64,000 nt of DNA. Origin: Zopfochytrium polystomum (Eukaryota > Chytridiomycota > Chytridiomycetes > Chytridiales > Chytridiaceae). Where the stretch lies: contig JAIVFJ010000125.1 of the NCBI GenBank assembly GCA_025765615.1, forward strand, positions 1-64,000, read 5' to 3'. Shown piece by piece: positions 1-13,680 of this stretch (within the stretch, counting starts at the first letter, position 1; each line of letters begins with the position of its first letter). The notes under the pieces are model-generated. The model was given only the letters and a program-made list of their open reading frames with translations. It was not told the origin of the DNA and made no database searches. The position numbers were made by a program, and so were the translations under genes.

Positions 1-898
1 GGTGCGTAGTTCTTGGTGACCATCAAGTGATGGTTTTCGTGCTCCGCCGCGACTCGCCTCGCAAACGGAAGAATCTTGATGCTAAACTGCAGCGGCGACA
101 CCACGTACATGGTCCAGTGATCAAGATACCCAGCATGCGCCGTATTGAACTCCATAATCATGGTCAAATTTGGAAGCATGATCGTCCAAAAGTTGAAGAC
201 TCCTTTCGTGATGAACGTCATGGTTAAAAAATTCCACAAGATCAAGGCTGGGAGAGACGGCAATTATGTTTTCCAGGATATGGGCCTTAGCAGTCAAGAA
301 CACGTGGACGGGGAGCGAGTCATGGTGGCGCTTGTGAATGGTGCGGTAAGAAAGGGTGATTCGTGGAGGATGCGGTGGGCAAAGTAGTAAACGGTATCGA
401 ACGAGAGGTAGACGATCAAATTAGACGCCAGGATGTCGAGCGGCTTGAAGGTGAAGTCGGTGGTGTTTGTGAAGATTCCGGTAAAAATCGAGTTTGCGCG
501 GAGGAAGCACGGGGAAGAAAGCAAGAACGACAGTATCGACTGGGCTGGTGTAAGATATCCGCTCGTGTACCCAAGGCGGCCAAAAGAACGCAAAAGAGCA
601 GAAGCGAATACTCAACTAAAGTTTTCGAAGAGAAGGTCGCTCTTGTTTATCCACCTTTCCGAGTGGCTGCCTCCGTTTGAGACTCTTCTTTTCGTAATAC
701 AGGCCAGTCTGTCCATCTCTCGAAGAACAGCATGTGCAGTACGCTGAAGGAAGCGAAAAAGCAGCAGCCGACTACGGTTGTAGCAAGTAGCATAAGGGTG
801 GATGGGGGCGATCCAAGCGACGAATTTGTGGCTGTTGTGCTGGCATTGGCCAAGATCTGGGAGGCCGCATCAACGGCAGGCGATGGTAAGAGGTCCAT
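1..898 (-). CDS. Fatty acid hydroxylase / sterol desaturase family protein, C-terminus beyond the window
   Basis: Membrane di-iron oxygenase family of sterol and lipid synthesis. Three histidine boxes are readable on the minus strand: HRILH near 363-377, HKRHH near 319-333 and HENHH near 26-43, in the usual HX3H, HX2HH, HX2HH order. Hydrophobic stretches precede box 1. I place the start at the ATG at 898 (MDLLPSPAVD). The frame must change at least three times: near 600-650, near 345 where one T seems missing between boxes 1 and 2, and near 240. The flanking residues continue the family pattern across each shift, so homopolymer sequencing errors are more likely than decay. Substrate cannot be told from sequence, and the last residues lie outside the window. 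Confidence 0.6.
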
Positions 899-1386
899 GG
901 TCGGCGAAGGTCTTGCTGTGTGGGTGAAGGGGAAGGAGAACAGATGTGAAGTCGCGAGCACAAATAGTTTTCAATCGGCAAGGAAGCGGAGTCGAGGCGC
1001 TGAAGCGCGGACTGGAAAAACCATTGTCCCACGACGCCGCTCGTCCGTCCGCAACTATTTTCGCGGAGCGGCACAAAGGAATTCCGCAGGCTCCGCGAAA
1101 TTCGACTCGGACAAACATGCAGCCGCCAAGGCTAGGAAACAAACATCGGCTGGCCAGCGGAACGAGACAACAATCCGAACTTATTGGCCAGCTTTTGTGC
1201 GGCCGGTAATGAAGGCTGGCTTCAAGGTACACCCCAAACGGGCAGAATATTGAGGAAGATTTGGTTTGCTTTGAGGTTCCGTGAGGGTGAGTGAAAATCC
1301 CGGAAGATCCAATGCTCGTCAGAGGTTCACGGGATTCCCAATAGGAGGTTTGCCGATTGCAATTCTGGCATGACCACGGGAAACAA

Positions 1387-1471
<85 letters not shown>

Positions 1472-1986
1472 ATTTTGCTCTTGCTTTCTCCGGGAGCTGC
1501 AGAAACAATGAGTTGTGGACACGTTTTGACAAGAATACAGCGATTGATCGTGGTGGACAGGACACAATTGCATTTCCTTGGAAACAACTGCGTAATTCTG
1601 TGAGACGCGGAATGTTTCTGTCAACAACCTCATACAACCCATGTCCAGTTACATCCGTCCTAATGTGTGACTGCACTGACCGCCAGACGTTCTGTTCCGA
1701 AACATTCCAACCTAGTCTGGGCTTTTCCCCTACGCATTTCCCGTGCGCCCGCCAGGGCGCTTGCAGAACTTGGGAAAGTTAATCAAAATTATCCTTCTTT
1801 AACAATCTCACGAAGGAAACTGATTGTTGAATTCACAACACAAGGAAGGAAACTCCCTATTTAATTTGGCTGCTTACTAAAGTGGATAATTTACGTGTAA
1901 CAGAAGTTTTTCCGCAAGCTGACCGTTACTAATAAAAACCCCCGTTTTATTCACAGTTTCTCGATACAAGTCCTCCCTCCCAAGTC
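899..1986. other. Intergenic region
   Basis: No supported gene. It contains the long CT microsatellite and the presumed promoters of the desaturase (minus) and the DUF427 gene (plus). Open frames here are low-complexity or antisense artefacts. Confidence 0.6.
1392..1470. repeat. (TC)n microsatellite
   Basis: About 39 uninterrupted TC units. It creates long spurious Ser-Leu and Arg-Glu open frames on the two strands. Confidence 0.97.
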
Positions 1987-2522
1987 ATGCCATCAGCTGA
2001 GGTTCGCTTCGCCACAACCTGCCTACCCGCGTCTCCTTTCGCTGCCCTCTTCCCTGCTCACTTTCCTCCTTATCTCCCAGTGGAACGGTGTGGTTATCGC
2101 TGAAACGGACTCTTACGAGACTGTCGAAGGTGAGCGGCAGCTTTGACTCCTCGTCATTAACATCACCGCAGGGAACATTACTTCCCTGCCTCGTCCATCA
2201 AGAAGGAATACTTCGCGGAGACGCTAACTCACACCGTCTGCGGTTTGAAGGGTACCGCATCCTACTACACCATCTCCGTCAATGGGAAGGAGAACAAGGA
2301 CGCTGCATGGTCGTGACTCCACTGCCTCCCCGATTCGGCGAAATCTAACCACCTCCTGTCTCCTTCAGGTACTACCTGAGCCGAAGGACGCAGCGAAGAA
2401 CATCAAGGTGAGGGGTATTGTCAGATGTCGTTTTCTGCATGCCTAGGTCATTGTCGAACTGAAATTTGCTGTCGTGGTAGGGTTTCGTTGCGTTTTGGAA
2501 GGGAGTGACCGTGAAACCCTGA
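1987..2522 (+). CDS. DUF427 (NTP_transf_9) domain protein
   Basis: Small single-domain protein of the DUF427 family, molecular role unknown. I read five exons: 1987-2001, 2081-2129, 2172-2309, 2369-2407 and 2481-2522, with GT-AG introns of 42-79 bp. The product begins MPSAEWNGVVIAETDSYETV and ends GFVAFWKGVTVKP, matching the family's WNG and AFWKGV ends. In exon 3 the family motif GNHYFP needs one extra C after 2172 and in exon 4 the YYPEP motif needs one extra C near 2376, so two single C deletions interrupt the frame as given. Expected length is about 94 residues, normal for the family. Confidence 0.75.
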
Positions 2523-2560
2523 TGGATGAACCATGCCCTGTATCGTAATTTTCGTGTTCA

Positions 2561-4277
<1,717 letters not shown>

Positions 4278-4318
4278 CGTCTCCATCTGAAGTTGCAAAA
4301 TCAACTGACTAACAAGGC

Positions 4319-4372
4319 TTTGCGGGTAAACCTGTTTCCTAATTGTTTGCGGGTAAACCTGTTTCCTAATTG
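4319..4372. repeat. 27-bp tandem duplication in a divergent promoter
   Basis: Two perfect copies of a 27-bp unit (4319-4345 and 4346-4372) containing GGGTAAACCTG. They lie 42 bp before the dehydrogenase start and about 200 bp before the RidA start. GTAAAC resembles a forkhead core; that reading is inference. Confidence 0.8.
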
Positions 4373-4576
4373 TAATTAATCTACCGAAGAAAACGTCAAT
4401 CTACTGATCAAACTTGAAATCACTTTCTTCCCGCTTGACCCACAACGCAGATTTGATTTGAATTTCCGCTGCCCGAACGGAGATGGTCATGTCAACTAAC
4501 CATTGCAACACAAAAAGCCGCCAACAAACAAACCCCTTTCATTAAGCATCATTCAATCATCATCATCATCAGCATC

Positions 4577-5176
4577 ATGGCCTCTGCACCGTTCCGCCAC
4601 GTCGCGACAGAGCTCGCCCCTAAGGCCATCGGTGCGTGTCGCGCTAACCTCCTCCTCGTCCTCCTCCTCCTCATCGGACACCCTCCTGTGCACGTGAGAG
4701 CCACGCCGCTCCCTGCCTGCAACCTGCCTCTTTTCATATTCTCAACGGTGCTCCTCGAACAACTCCAGGCCCTTTCTCCCACGCCGTCGCCGCCAACGGC
4801 TTCCTCTACACGGCCGGTCAGATCGCCTTCGACCCCACCACCATGGAGATCGTCGGAACAGACATCCAAACGCAGACCGCGCAGGCACTGAAGAACCTCC
4901 GCGCCGTCGTCGAGGCTGGCGGCTCGTCGTTCGATCGCGTCGTGAAGACAACCGTGTTTTTGAAGGTGTGGTGTCCCGCCTCTGCATTGTCGGCGATTGT
5001 TATTGATCCCTCCGTTTTCCCGCTCACTTCAGGATATGAACGACTTTGCAAAGATGAACGAGGTCTACGCAAAGGCCTTTGGCGAGGCGCGGCCAGCGCG
5101 ATCAGCCGTCCAGGTCGCCCGGCTGCCGAGGGACGCCCTGGTGGAGATCGAGTGCGTTGCGCTCATCGAAAAGTGA
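4577..5176 (+). CDS. RidA/YjgF/UK114 family reactive-intermediate deaminase
   Basis: Hydrolyses reactive enamine and imine intermediates (for example 2-aminoacrylate made by PLP enzymes) to ketoacids, typically as a trimer in cytosol or mitochondria. Three exons, 4577-4631, 4769-4965 and 5033-5176, encode 131 residues, the normal size. Family landmarks: [19 protein letters not shown] in exon 2, and in exon 3 the block [20 protein letters not shown] with the substrate-binding Arg, ending CVALIEK. The start ATG follows a CAT-rich leader. Introns are 137 and 67 bp with standard borders. No frame problems. Mitochondrial versus cytosolic form cannot be decided. Confidence 0.93.
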
Positions 5177-5609
5177 GTTCTTCACGGATTTTGTTTGGAG
5201 TCGACGGGTCGACAAAAAAGGCACCCACATCAAAAAAATACACTGCATATGTTTTGTGACTTTCACTCCAACTTGACGTTCATAAACTTCGCTCGCACGA
5301 TCACCCTCTCACAATTACCGTCGCTGTGCGGCCTTGATGGCATCCAAAAGTGTGGGCGATGCAACAGTGAACAGAGCCTCGCTCTAAGCACAACCAAATG
5401 TGATATAAACTGGACAGGCGTCGAAAATGACGGCGAACCTTTGGGGTTGCAGCCCTGCAGGCTTCCCTTTCGCCGCTGCAGAAAGACTGCTGTCCACCAC
5501 GAGCCCACCGGTGGCGAAATGCTTCTTGTGCGTCGACGTTAGCCTAATAGACTCCCTTTCCTCGAAAACCATTCAGATCAAGCGATACATCTCAAACTTA
5601 GCCGAGCAT
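5177..5609. other. Intergenic region
   Basis: Only short frames without recognisable content. I see nothing functional apart from the presumed 3' ends of the flanking genes. Confidence 0.5.
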
Positions 5610-6277
5610 TCACTCTTCCCTCCGTCTGCCCTTTGCACCCGCCGCAACCGCACCGCCACCACCACCGCCTTCCCCAGCAGCCGTACCGCCGCCCGCAACC
5701 TTTGCCCGCCTCTTAAACACAACGCCCGGTCCGGAAAGTTCAGGAACCGGACGTGATCCTCGCCGGCCCCGAACGACCCGAAAATGATCCTGCTGCGGCC
5801 GCGCGCGCGCTTGACCGAGTAGTCGGCCGCGGCGGTCGTCGTGCCCGTGATCTGCGGATCGCGGTAGCCATAGTCCCAGACGGGTTCAGAGTTTGTGCAT
5901 CGTATCGCCTTCGGCGCGTTTTCCTGGGTGCCCCACCGGGGTTGTGGTTTGGTGGTGTGAACAAATATAAAGCACTTGTAAATTTGTTTGCTTGATGCCA
6001 GGAGGATAAGTGAATCAGAGTGACAAAAGCGTGCACTACCGGTTGCTCTTCCGATGGGTGTGCATGGTCGCTCGATGAAGTAAGCCATGATGGAAGAGTT
6101 TGTCAGGGTCGTGGCAATCGTGGTAATATTTGAGGAAAGAAGCGCTAGACCTGCGCTGCGTTGTTCATAGTTCATTCCATCTCGCCAGCAACAGAGCATC
6201 TTACCGCCGACGACAGCACAAATGGCGGCAGTTCCCAGAATGCCTTCGGTGTCAAAGTTAAAAATCAACCTCTGCAA
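5610..6277 (-). CDS. Hypothetical protein, gene model uncertain
   Basis: Not recognised. An open minus-strand frame contains segments that look coding: LQRLIFNFDTEGILGTAAI near 6250 followed by a GTAAGA donor, and a block near 5790-5900 with WDYGYRDPQITGTTT and SRIIFGSFGAGEDHVRF. After about 5740 a different frame (VFKRRAKVAGGGTAAGEGGG, ending at a stop near 5622) looks more natural than the annotated one, so a frame change or unmodelled intron is likely. No membrane segment, signal peptide or known motif. Treat the limits as provisional. Confidence 0.3.
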
Positions 6278-6362
6278 TCTGTGGAAGAGTGGCTACCAAA
6301 TGAACAGCACTGGTAACAAATCGAAGGCGTTTATTTCGCTGTTCTTTGACTTTTGAATCTCT

Positions 6363-8000
6363 TCAAAAGTCGATTTGCAAGGCATGTGAATGCAACCCTA
6401 CTCGTTTCAGGTGATCTCGAGTCTTTTTTTTTTGGATTTCTCCATCACGCGACAACCTTGCTGCCTGAATAGTTTCGTTGAGGTTGGATAAAATATCGGC
6501 TCCTTTGGCAAGAAGCCTGCGCACTTTTGTCATCATCTGCACAAACCTCAGCTCCTCGCTCAATCAAGGCTTGCACCATCCTGATATCGAAATTGCCTTC
6601 TGCCGTAATGAGCACCAAGTTCAAATCCTCGTGCGTGGAAGGAGCTGATTTGAACATGAGGTGCAGCCGTTCCGGCGATATTGATTCAACAGCTGGCATC
6701 AGCTGGTTGACATTACCGCTCCACGCTGCTGGCACAAACCCAGCAGATCCAGATTACTATTCTTCACCACAATTTTAAGGAGAACACCATTTTCAAATTG
6801 ACAATCAGCTCCAAGCTATAAAGGTGATAAACATCTCATTGTGCCTGCGTTGCAGCTCGGACAACTGCCAAGTCCAGGTGAAGCCTGTGGCCTTTTGCAT
6901 CTGCAAGGCCAAATATCCATTGCACGACAGACAAGTCTCCTGCTTCACCTGCGGCTTCCACAGGCATTGGTCGAAGAATGACATATTCTTCCAAGCTTCA
7001 TGCTCTAGTTCGAGCACCACAGGTTTGATGAATTTCTTGTTCACTGCTGCAAGGAGTATCAGCATCCATACGTCCACTCCAATGTCAATCAGTAGTTGCA
7101 CCAAATCAGAGTTGCTGTCAGAAACAGCATATGGCAGAGACAGCTCTAGATCAGCCCAATATCCAGCATCCTGCAAGTTTTCTGGCAGACTTAAAGTATC
7201 CAGCAAAAACTTTAACAGCGCAGCATCCCTGCTGCAACAAAGCCATTTACTTTGCCTGTCACAGATGCACCATGATCCAGAAGCAGTTAAATATTTCGAG
7301 ATTACCCTATGATGCAAAAAATAACAGAGGCTGGCTGTCCAAATACTGAACATCTCCGCCTTTTTGCACGAGGAGTTCAGCCATCTTCACATTTGGGGCA
7401 ATTCCGACAGCCCGAAGCAGTGTCTCAGACAATTCAGTCATTGCTTCTTCAGGGACGCCTGCTAGGCAAGCATCGTATCTGGCCAGAAGAAATGTAGTAG
7501 ACCTGCATTTCTATGGCCATTGTAGAACAATAACTGACAGTAGGCTCAGGTCCGTCTTGTGCCTCTTGCTTCAAGTCAGTCAGTTCCACCTAACACTGCC
7601 GCACAGAAAAGCTCCGTTTGATAGTCCAGCACAGGGCCGCCTCGCGCCAGACGAACATTAACGTATCCTTGTCGCAGCCTGAACGGCAGCTACCACCGCG
7701 AGGTACGATATTCCGGCCTTGAGAAGAATAGCCAACGTGGCCTCCTTACCCTTGGCAGCGCTCCACAACGCAGCGTCCAAGCAACCATGCGATACTTCGA
7801 ACCGGTCCAAGAGAACCTCGAGGACGCCGCGTCGTCAGTCATCGCCGCGCTGGAGCACCAGTCCAGGCTCTCGATCACCGCGCCAGAGTCGAGAAGCAGC
7901 CGCGGGGAGCGCGGCGTCGGCTAGCCTGAGTAGCGCGTCATCCCACCACTCACCTCGCACTCGTTCAGCCGCATCGCCAGCGCGAGGATGCGATCAATGA
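6363..8000 (-). CDS. Ankyrin-like repeat protein, fragmented reading frame
   Basis: Successive minus-strand segments in different frames resemble ankyrin units. From the 5' side: RLLLDSGAVIESLDWC near 7870, GVLEVLLDRFEVSHGC and TLAILLKAGISYLAVVAAVQ near 7700-7830, MAELLVQKGGDVQYLDSQPL near 7350-7400, and SDLVQLLIDIGVDV and IRMVQALIERGAEV further down. The pattern xLxxLLxxGAxV recurs about every 30-40 residues. The frame changes several times, so the gene is either decayed or carries indel errors. Chytrid-type genomes have many such proteins of unknown function. Start and stop are not resolved. Confidence 0.5.
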
Positions 8001-8608
8001 CGGCTTATGCTGATACCGGCTATGTGGCGAACTGCCAAAAATTGAATGAATAGTGTGAAAAAGTCCGCACAATGGTCAGATTTCATCGACTTGTGCGATC
8101 AGGCGTCTTGGATCCATGGAGTCTCGGTCTGGCTGATTCTATCGATGCGACGGTGAGTGAAACGTTCGTGGGGTGGTGTCGGACGGATCATGTACGCACG
8201 GTTCGAATGCAGATAACTGTGCTTCCTACTGTTCCCACAGTTCATAAAGTGTGCAATCAGGCGACGTTGGTCGAGACCGAGTCCGTCAGCGAATTGCGTG
8301 ATCGAAAGAGGAAAAATCAGATGCAGACTTGTTTGATCGATGCGACAGTCGCTCGCACTGTGAAGTTTTGGTGGGGTGCACGGCACCGTCCGATGCGGCG
8401 CTCGGATCGCCGGAAAAACAGAGCAGATGATAGTGCTGAGGGGAAAGACACCTCCCTCTTTGCGAATTTTTCCGCGTCCAAGGGACAGCCGCGATTAGCT
8501 CAGCGATCTTTCCTTCAGCTTGGCGCATAAAACGCAACACCCACAGCCGTGTGGCCACCGAAGCCCCAACATCCCAAATCCAGCAACACGACCGATTCCT
8601 GTGTGGCA
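8001..8608. other. Intergenic region
   Basis: No supported gene. The region between the divergently arranged ankyrin-like gene and the ABC transporter probably holds both promoters. Confidence 0.5.
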
Positions 8609-11600
8609 ATGTCGCCTTCGCCTTCCGCTGCCGCCGACTGTCCCTCCTCCGAGTTGCCTCCGACACCCCAAGACGCGGGGCCGTCGCCTTTCGAATCGGC
8701 GTCGCTGCTCAGCATACTCACGTTCCAATGGCTCACGCCGTAAGTGCAAGCCTCCTTACTCCTTCCTTGCGTTCCACTTGACTATGGCACCAGTGTAACA
8801 ACCAACTGCACCATGGAAGCCTGTTCTTGAAGGGATGGAAACGACCGCTGGAGATGAGTGACCTGTGGCGCGTCAGCCCCTCTTTGGATACGGTGAAGCT
8901 CGCGGACAAGTTTGAAGCCGCGTGGACGGCGGACCTTGCACAGTACCCGCTTCAGCCAGCAGAGGGCGGGAAGATCGACGATTTGACAAAGGCCAACATT
9001 TCGGCGAGCCTCAGCGAGAAAAAGCCGGCAGAAGGGCGCCGACTGAGGCGTGTTTTACTCGGTCTCTTTTGGGGCGAGTTCTGGCCTCTTGGAATGCTCA
9101 GGCTGGTGTCTGACATGTAAGTGTCTGATGTTTAAGCCAAAAGCGTTCTTCCCTCCTGAGATTCTGACTTCTATTTCTTTTTCTGCAGGAGATCGACATT
9201 CTCACCTCTTCTAGTCAAGTACCTCATAGACTACGCGGCTGAAGCGTATTACGGCGAGAGGTCCGACATGAGCCCTGCGTAAGTATATCCGCATTTTAGC
9301 TCACAGATTTGCTGACTATCCGCCCGCCAAGCTACGTGCTCTCCGTAGCCCTCTTTTTAATCCAAGTCATCGGCTCCTTGGCCTACAGTGCATTCCTATT
9401 TCGCTCGAACTTGGTGAGCGTCCGTGTCCGCGTCTCCCTGTCGAGCGCCATCTACCGCAAATCCCTCCGCCTCTCCTCTGGAGCGCGGCAAGAGTTCAAC
9501 TCGGGCAGAGTCGTCAACATGGTCTCCACCGACGCAAACCGCATTGAGAGCTTCCTCACCGTCGCGCACATCCTGTGGACCGGCCCGATCCAAGGGCTCG
9601 TCGTCGTCGCCTTCCTCGTCTCTCAGATCGGATGGGCGGCCGTGGCGGGAATGTCGCTATTGGTGTTTTCGACGCCCGTGACGAGCGCGCTGTACCGGAT
9701 GCTGTCGAAGGTGCGGAGAAGCATCGCGCCGCTGACGGACAAGCGAGTCAAGCTGACGACCGAGGCCCTGACCGGAATTCGGGCAATCAAGTACTTCGCC
9801 TGGGAGGCCCCGTTTCTGCAACGGATCGAAGATGTTCGCATTTTGGAAATTGCGCAAGTCCGGAGGAGGGGATTTCTCTATGCCATTGTAACGACAATCG
9901 CGGGTAGCATCTCGGTTATGACATCCACAGTTTCGTTTGCGCTGTATGGACTGAAAAATCCCCTGGATGCGTCAAGAGTTTTTTCATCGCTCAGTTGGTT
10001 TAGTCAGCTTCGGTAAGTTTGGCTGGGAATTAGCTCCACCGTCAATACAAAGTATTTGAGCAGAACTAACAAACCACTCACAGATTTCCTCTTATCGTTG
10101 TTCCAAGCCTCATTGCGTTCTCTGCCGACGTTGGTGTCGCTCTTGCGCGCATCGAATCTCTCCTTCTCGCGCCTGAGCTGGACGAGCTGCCCCTCGTTAG
10201 TCCGGAGAGCGAGTACGGTCTTCGAGTTGAAGACGGTGAATTCGAATGGGATGCACCCCCACCCAGCGCCAAAGCCTTCGCCTCCCGGAAACAGTCCAAA
10301 AAGAGTTGGTGGAAAAAATCCACGACAAATTCGACAGTCCCCGAGAATGCTGGAGGCGGCGTCGTCGACACGCCCCGCGCAGCATCCACCGATCGACCGA
10401 CCCTCCGCAACATCACGCTGCGCGTCCCCAAAGGCTCATTAGTCGCCGTCGTCGGCACGGTTGGTTCCGGAAAGTCCTCCCTCCTCAACGCCATCACGGG
10501 CGAAATGAAAAAGCTTCAAGGGACGGTCACCGTCGGCGGGAAAGTCGGCTACGTCCCGCAGACCGCGTGGATCCAGAACGCCACGCTCAAGGAGAACATT
10601 CTGTTCGGCAACAAATTTAACCGTGAACGGTACCTGCGCGTCCTGGCCGTCTGCGCGCTCGAACCGGATCTCCGGATCCTCCCCTCGGGCGACCTGACGT
10701 CCATCGGCGAGAAGGGAATCAACCTCTCCGGCGGCCAGCGGCAGCGCGTCAACCTCGCCCGCGCCGTGTACCAGGAGTCGCAGCTGATCTTGCTCGACGA
10801 TCCGCTTTCGGCAGTCGACGCGCACGTGGGGAAGGCTCTGTTTGAAAATTGCATCCTCGGGGAGCTTCGCGATCGCACGCGCGTTCTGGTGACGCATCAG
10901 CTGCATGTTCTGAAGAGGGTCGACTGGGTGGTGGTTGTGCGGGACGGTGAGATCGCCGAGCAAGGGACGTATACGGACCTTGCTGCGAGCGAGAATGGCG
11001 AGCTGGCAAGGATGTTGCGCGACCACGTCGCAGAGGAGGTCGACCTGGATAAAGAGACTGCTGACGGAGACAAGGAACAAGTGGGCACCTTGGATGAACT
11101 CACGTCCAATACCAACTCCGGAAAGGGTATCATGCAGGTGGAGGAGCGCCAGACTGGCACTGTCCCCGGCCGAGTGTGGTTGACCTTCGTTCGCGCCTGC
11201 GGCGGGTTGCTTTTTGTCTTCGCTGCTATCGTCCTCATCGCAGCCGGTCAAGCGGCGCGGGTCGTCACAGACCTCTGGCTGACCTGGTGGTCGGAGGGAA
11301 AGTACGACACGTCCTTCAAAGTCATGGGGTATATCGGAGTATATTTTGGTCTATCGCTCAGTCAATCAATCATGACATACGTGTCCGCGATATTTTACAC
11401 CCTTTCTGGGACAAGAGCCGCAAAACTTTTGCACGAACGTGCGCTGAGTAGGGTGATGAGGGCGCCTGTGCGCTTCTTTGATACAACTCCTCTTGGTAGA
11501 ATTGTCAACAGATTTAGCAAGGTTGGCACATTGAGAGTCGCGCCACCAATGTAATCATAACGTGTTGATCTCAACAGGACCAAGACAGCATCGACAACTC

Positions 11601-13162
11601 ACTTATGGACAACATTCAATCCTTTGCGAGCACGATGGCCTCAGCTTTCGCCACCATCTTCCTTATTGTCTATGCGACACCTCTTTTCGCTGCTCCGCTT
11701 GTCCCAATGCTTGTTGTTTACTACTCCATTCAAAGACTCTACCGGCAGACGTCGAGGGAACTAAAGCGACTTGAATCCATCTCCCGCTCGCCGTTGTACG
11801 CAAACTTTGGTGAGACGCTGACGGGTCCTCTCAACAATACGCGCGTAAGAACAGCTCTGTCGATCGACACTACCCAAATAATTGAGCATTGACATTTGTT
11901 GTCTTATCTGGCATAGGTTTCGAGAAGAGGCTCGGTTTACAAAAAACAATGACGCCGCTACGAACGGTAGTAACGCAACGTATTTCCTTCTCATCGCTTC
12001 GGCTCGGTGGCTTGGCCTAAGGCTGGAGCTGATTGGGGCCGTCCTCATATTTTGTGCCTGCGTCTTTGGCATCGTCGCGACAAAATCAATATCCCCGGCA
12101 CTCCTTGGCCTTGCTCTTAGCTACGCGCTCCAAGTGACGCAGATCTTTAACGCATGCATCATTCAGCTCACTAATGTAAGAACGATATGACAGAGGTCGA
12201 CAACCACACAAATCGGTTGACCATTTCTCTTTGCAGGCCGAAATCGCCATGAACAGTGTCGAGCGAGTTGGCTACTACTCGGACGAAATCGCCGTGGAGG
12301 CGGCGGGCAATCAACCCGCATAATCGTCCGCCAAAGGACTGGCCGACCCAGGGGAGCGTCTGCTTTTCGAACGTCTCCTTGCGATACGCGCCAGAGCTCC
12401 CGCTCGTTCTTGATCGAGTCTCCTTCTCCGTCAACGGCGGCGAGAGGGTGGGTATCGTCGGCCGCACCGGAAGCGGCAAGAGCTCGCTGATGCAGGCGCT
12501 CTTCAGGATGGTGGAAGTGTCCAACGGGACCATCACCGTTGACGGCGTGGACACGTCGTCCCTGGGATTGACCGACCTCCGACGAGGCCTCGCCATCATC
12601 CCGCAAGACCCAACCCTCTTCGGCGGCACGTTCCGCAGCAACCTCGACCCGTTCTCCGAGCACTCTGACGCGCAAATGTGGGACGCGCTGGAGCGCGCCG
12701 GGCTGAAGCGCAGCGTGGGCGAGCTCCTCGGAGACAAGGGCCTTGACGCGCCCGTCGCCGAGGGGGGTGAAAACCTGTCTGTCGGCCAGCGCCAGCTGCT
12801 CTGCCTCGCGCGGGGCAATGCTTAAAGACCCGCGCATCCTGGTCATGGACGAGGCGACCGCCAACGTCGACTACGAGACGGACGCGTGGATCCAAAAGTC
12901 GCTGAGGGAGGACTTTGCCGAGGCGACGGTGCTGACGATCGCGCACAGGCTAAACACGGTCGTGGACTACGATCGCGTGCTGGTTATGGGCGATGGGACG
13001 GTTTTGGAGTTTGACGAGCCGGCGGTTTTGCTGCGGAGAGAGGGTTCGGTGTTTGGAGCGATGGTGGGCGAGACGGGGGCTGCGAACGCGGCGCTTCTTA
13101 AAAGTGTTGCGGACGGTGCTGCGACCCAGAGAAGGAAGCGAGCGTTCCACGTTGACACTTGA
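8609..13162 (+). CDS. ABC transporter, ABCC (MRP/multidrug-resistance-associated) subfamily, full length
   Basis: ATP-driven exporter of conjugates or drugs, probably in vacuolar or plasma membrane. Eight exons: 8609-8739, 8820-9116, 9189-9278, 9332-10012, 10084-11521, 11578-11844, 11917-12175 and 12237-13162, about 1,360 residues. TMD1 is followed by NBD1 with Walker A GTVGSGKSS, Q-loop YVPQTAW, signature LSGGQRQRV and Walker B LILLDDPLSAVD; then TMD2 and NBD2 with GRTGSGKSS, degenerate signature LSVGQRQLL, and ILVMDEATANVD. The N-terminus is short, without the extra TMD0 of long MRPs. Three frame breaks: an extra C near 11827, a shift near 12318 and an extra G near 12816. All are flanked by correct family sequence, so error is likelier than decay. 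Confidence 0.88.
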
Positions 13163-13680
13163 GGCTTTTGTCACCCAACACAACCACATCCCATCCAATC
13201 GAATCCAGCTGCAGTCCAGCTAGCGGCTGGAATCTACAGTGAGCAGAGAGAGATCTCTATCTGTTCTGGAGTGATATAAATAAAGGCAAACGGTCAGGAT
13301 TATCAGTGTATTGATTTCGTTTTGCTTTTTCGGGACACGCTTTCCTCCAAAACCCAGTCGAAGTCTGGCTTGCAATCCAAAGCTCTTTCAGCGCTCAAAG
13401 TGATTTCTTCCTTCCAGTGTGAGAAGACGCCACCAACCGCAAGCACGCACGAGACCCTTATTTTGCCCACTCGAGTCACCTGAGCAGCACTTTCAGCAAG
13501 GGCCCTTTCGGTTCGCAAACCGATCTTCTCCTTCTCGCATTCGAGCGCGTCCGTCGCTATGAAGGAGTATATAAAAGCAGTCCTCTTCTCCTGTACGCCA
13601 ACTGCACATCCACGCACCCAACAAACAAAAGAAGACTTACTTCACCAAACCAACCTTTCAATCAGAAACGCTACTCGACG
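13163..13680. other. Intergenic region
   Basis: Terminator side of the ABCC gene and promoter of the next gene, with a clear TATA box near 13570. No gene recognised. Confidence 0.6.
13568..13576 (+). promoter_or_regulatory. TATA box
   Basis: TATATAAAA 105 bp before the ATG at 13681, the spacing seen for other genes in this window. Confidence 0.6.

Noticed and set aside
1357..1676. Long Ser-Leu and Arg-Glu open frames on both strands
   Set aside because: They are produced by the (TC)n microsatellite and have no other content.
8072..8530. Open frame between the ankyrin-like and ABCC genes
   Set aside because: No recognisable domain and skewed composition; more likely promoter DNA.
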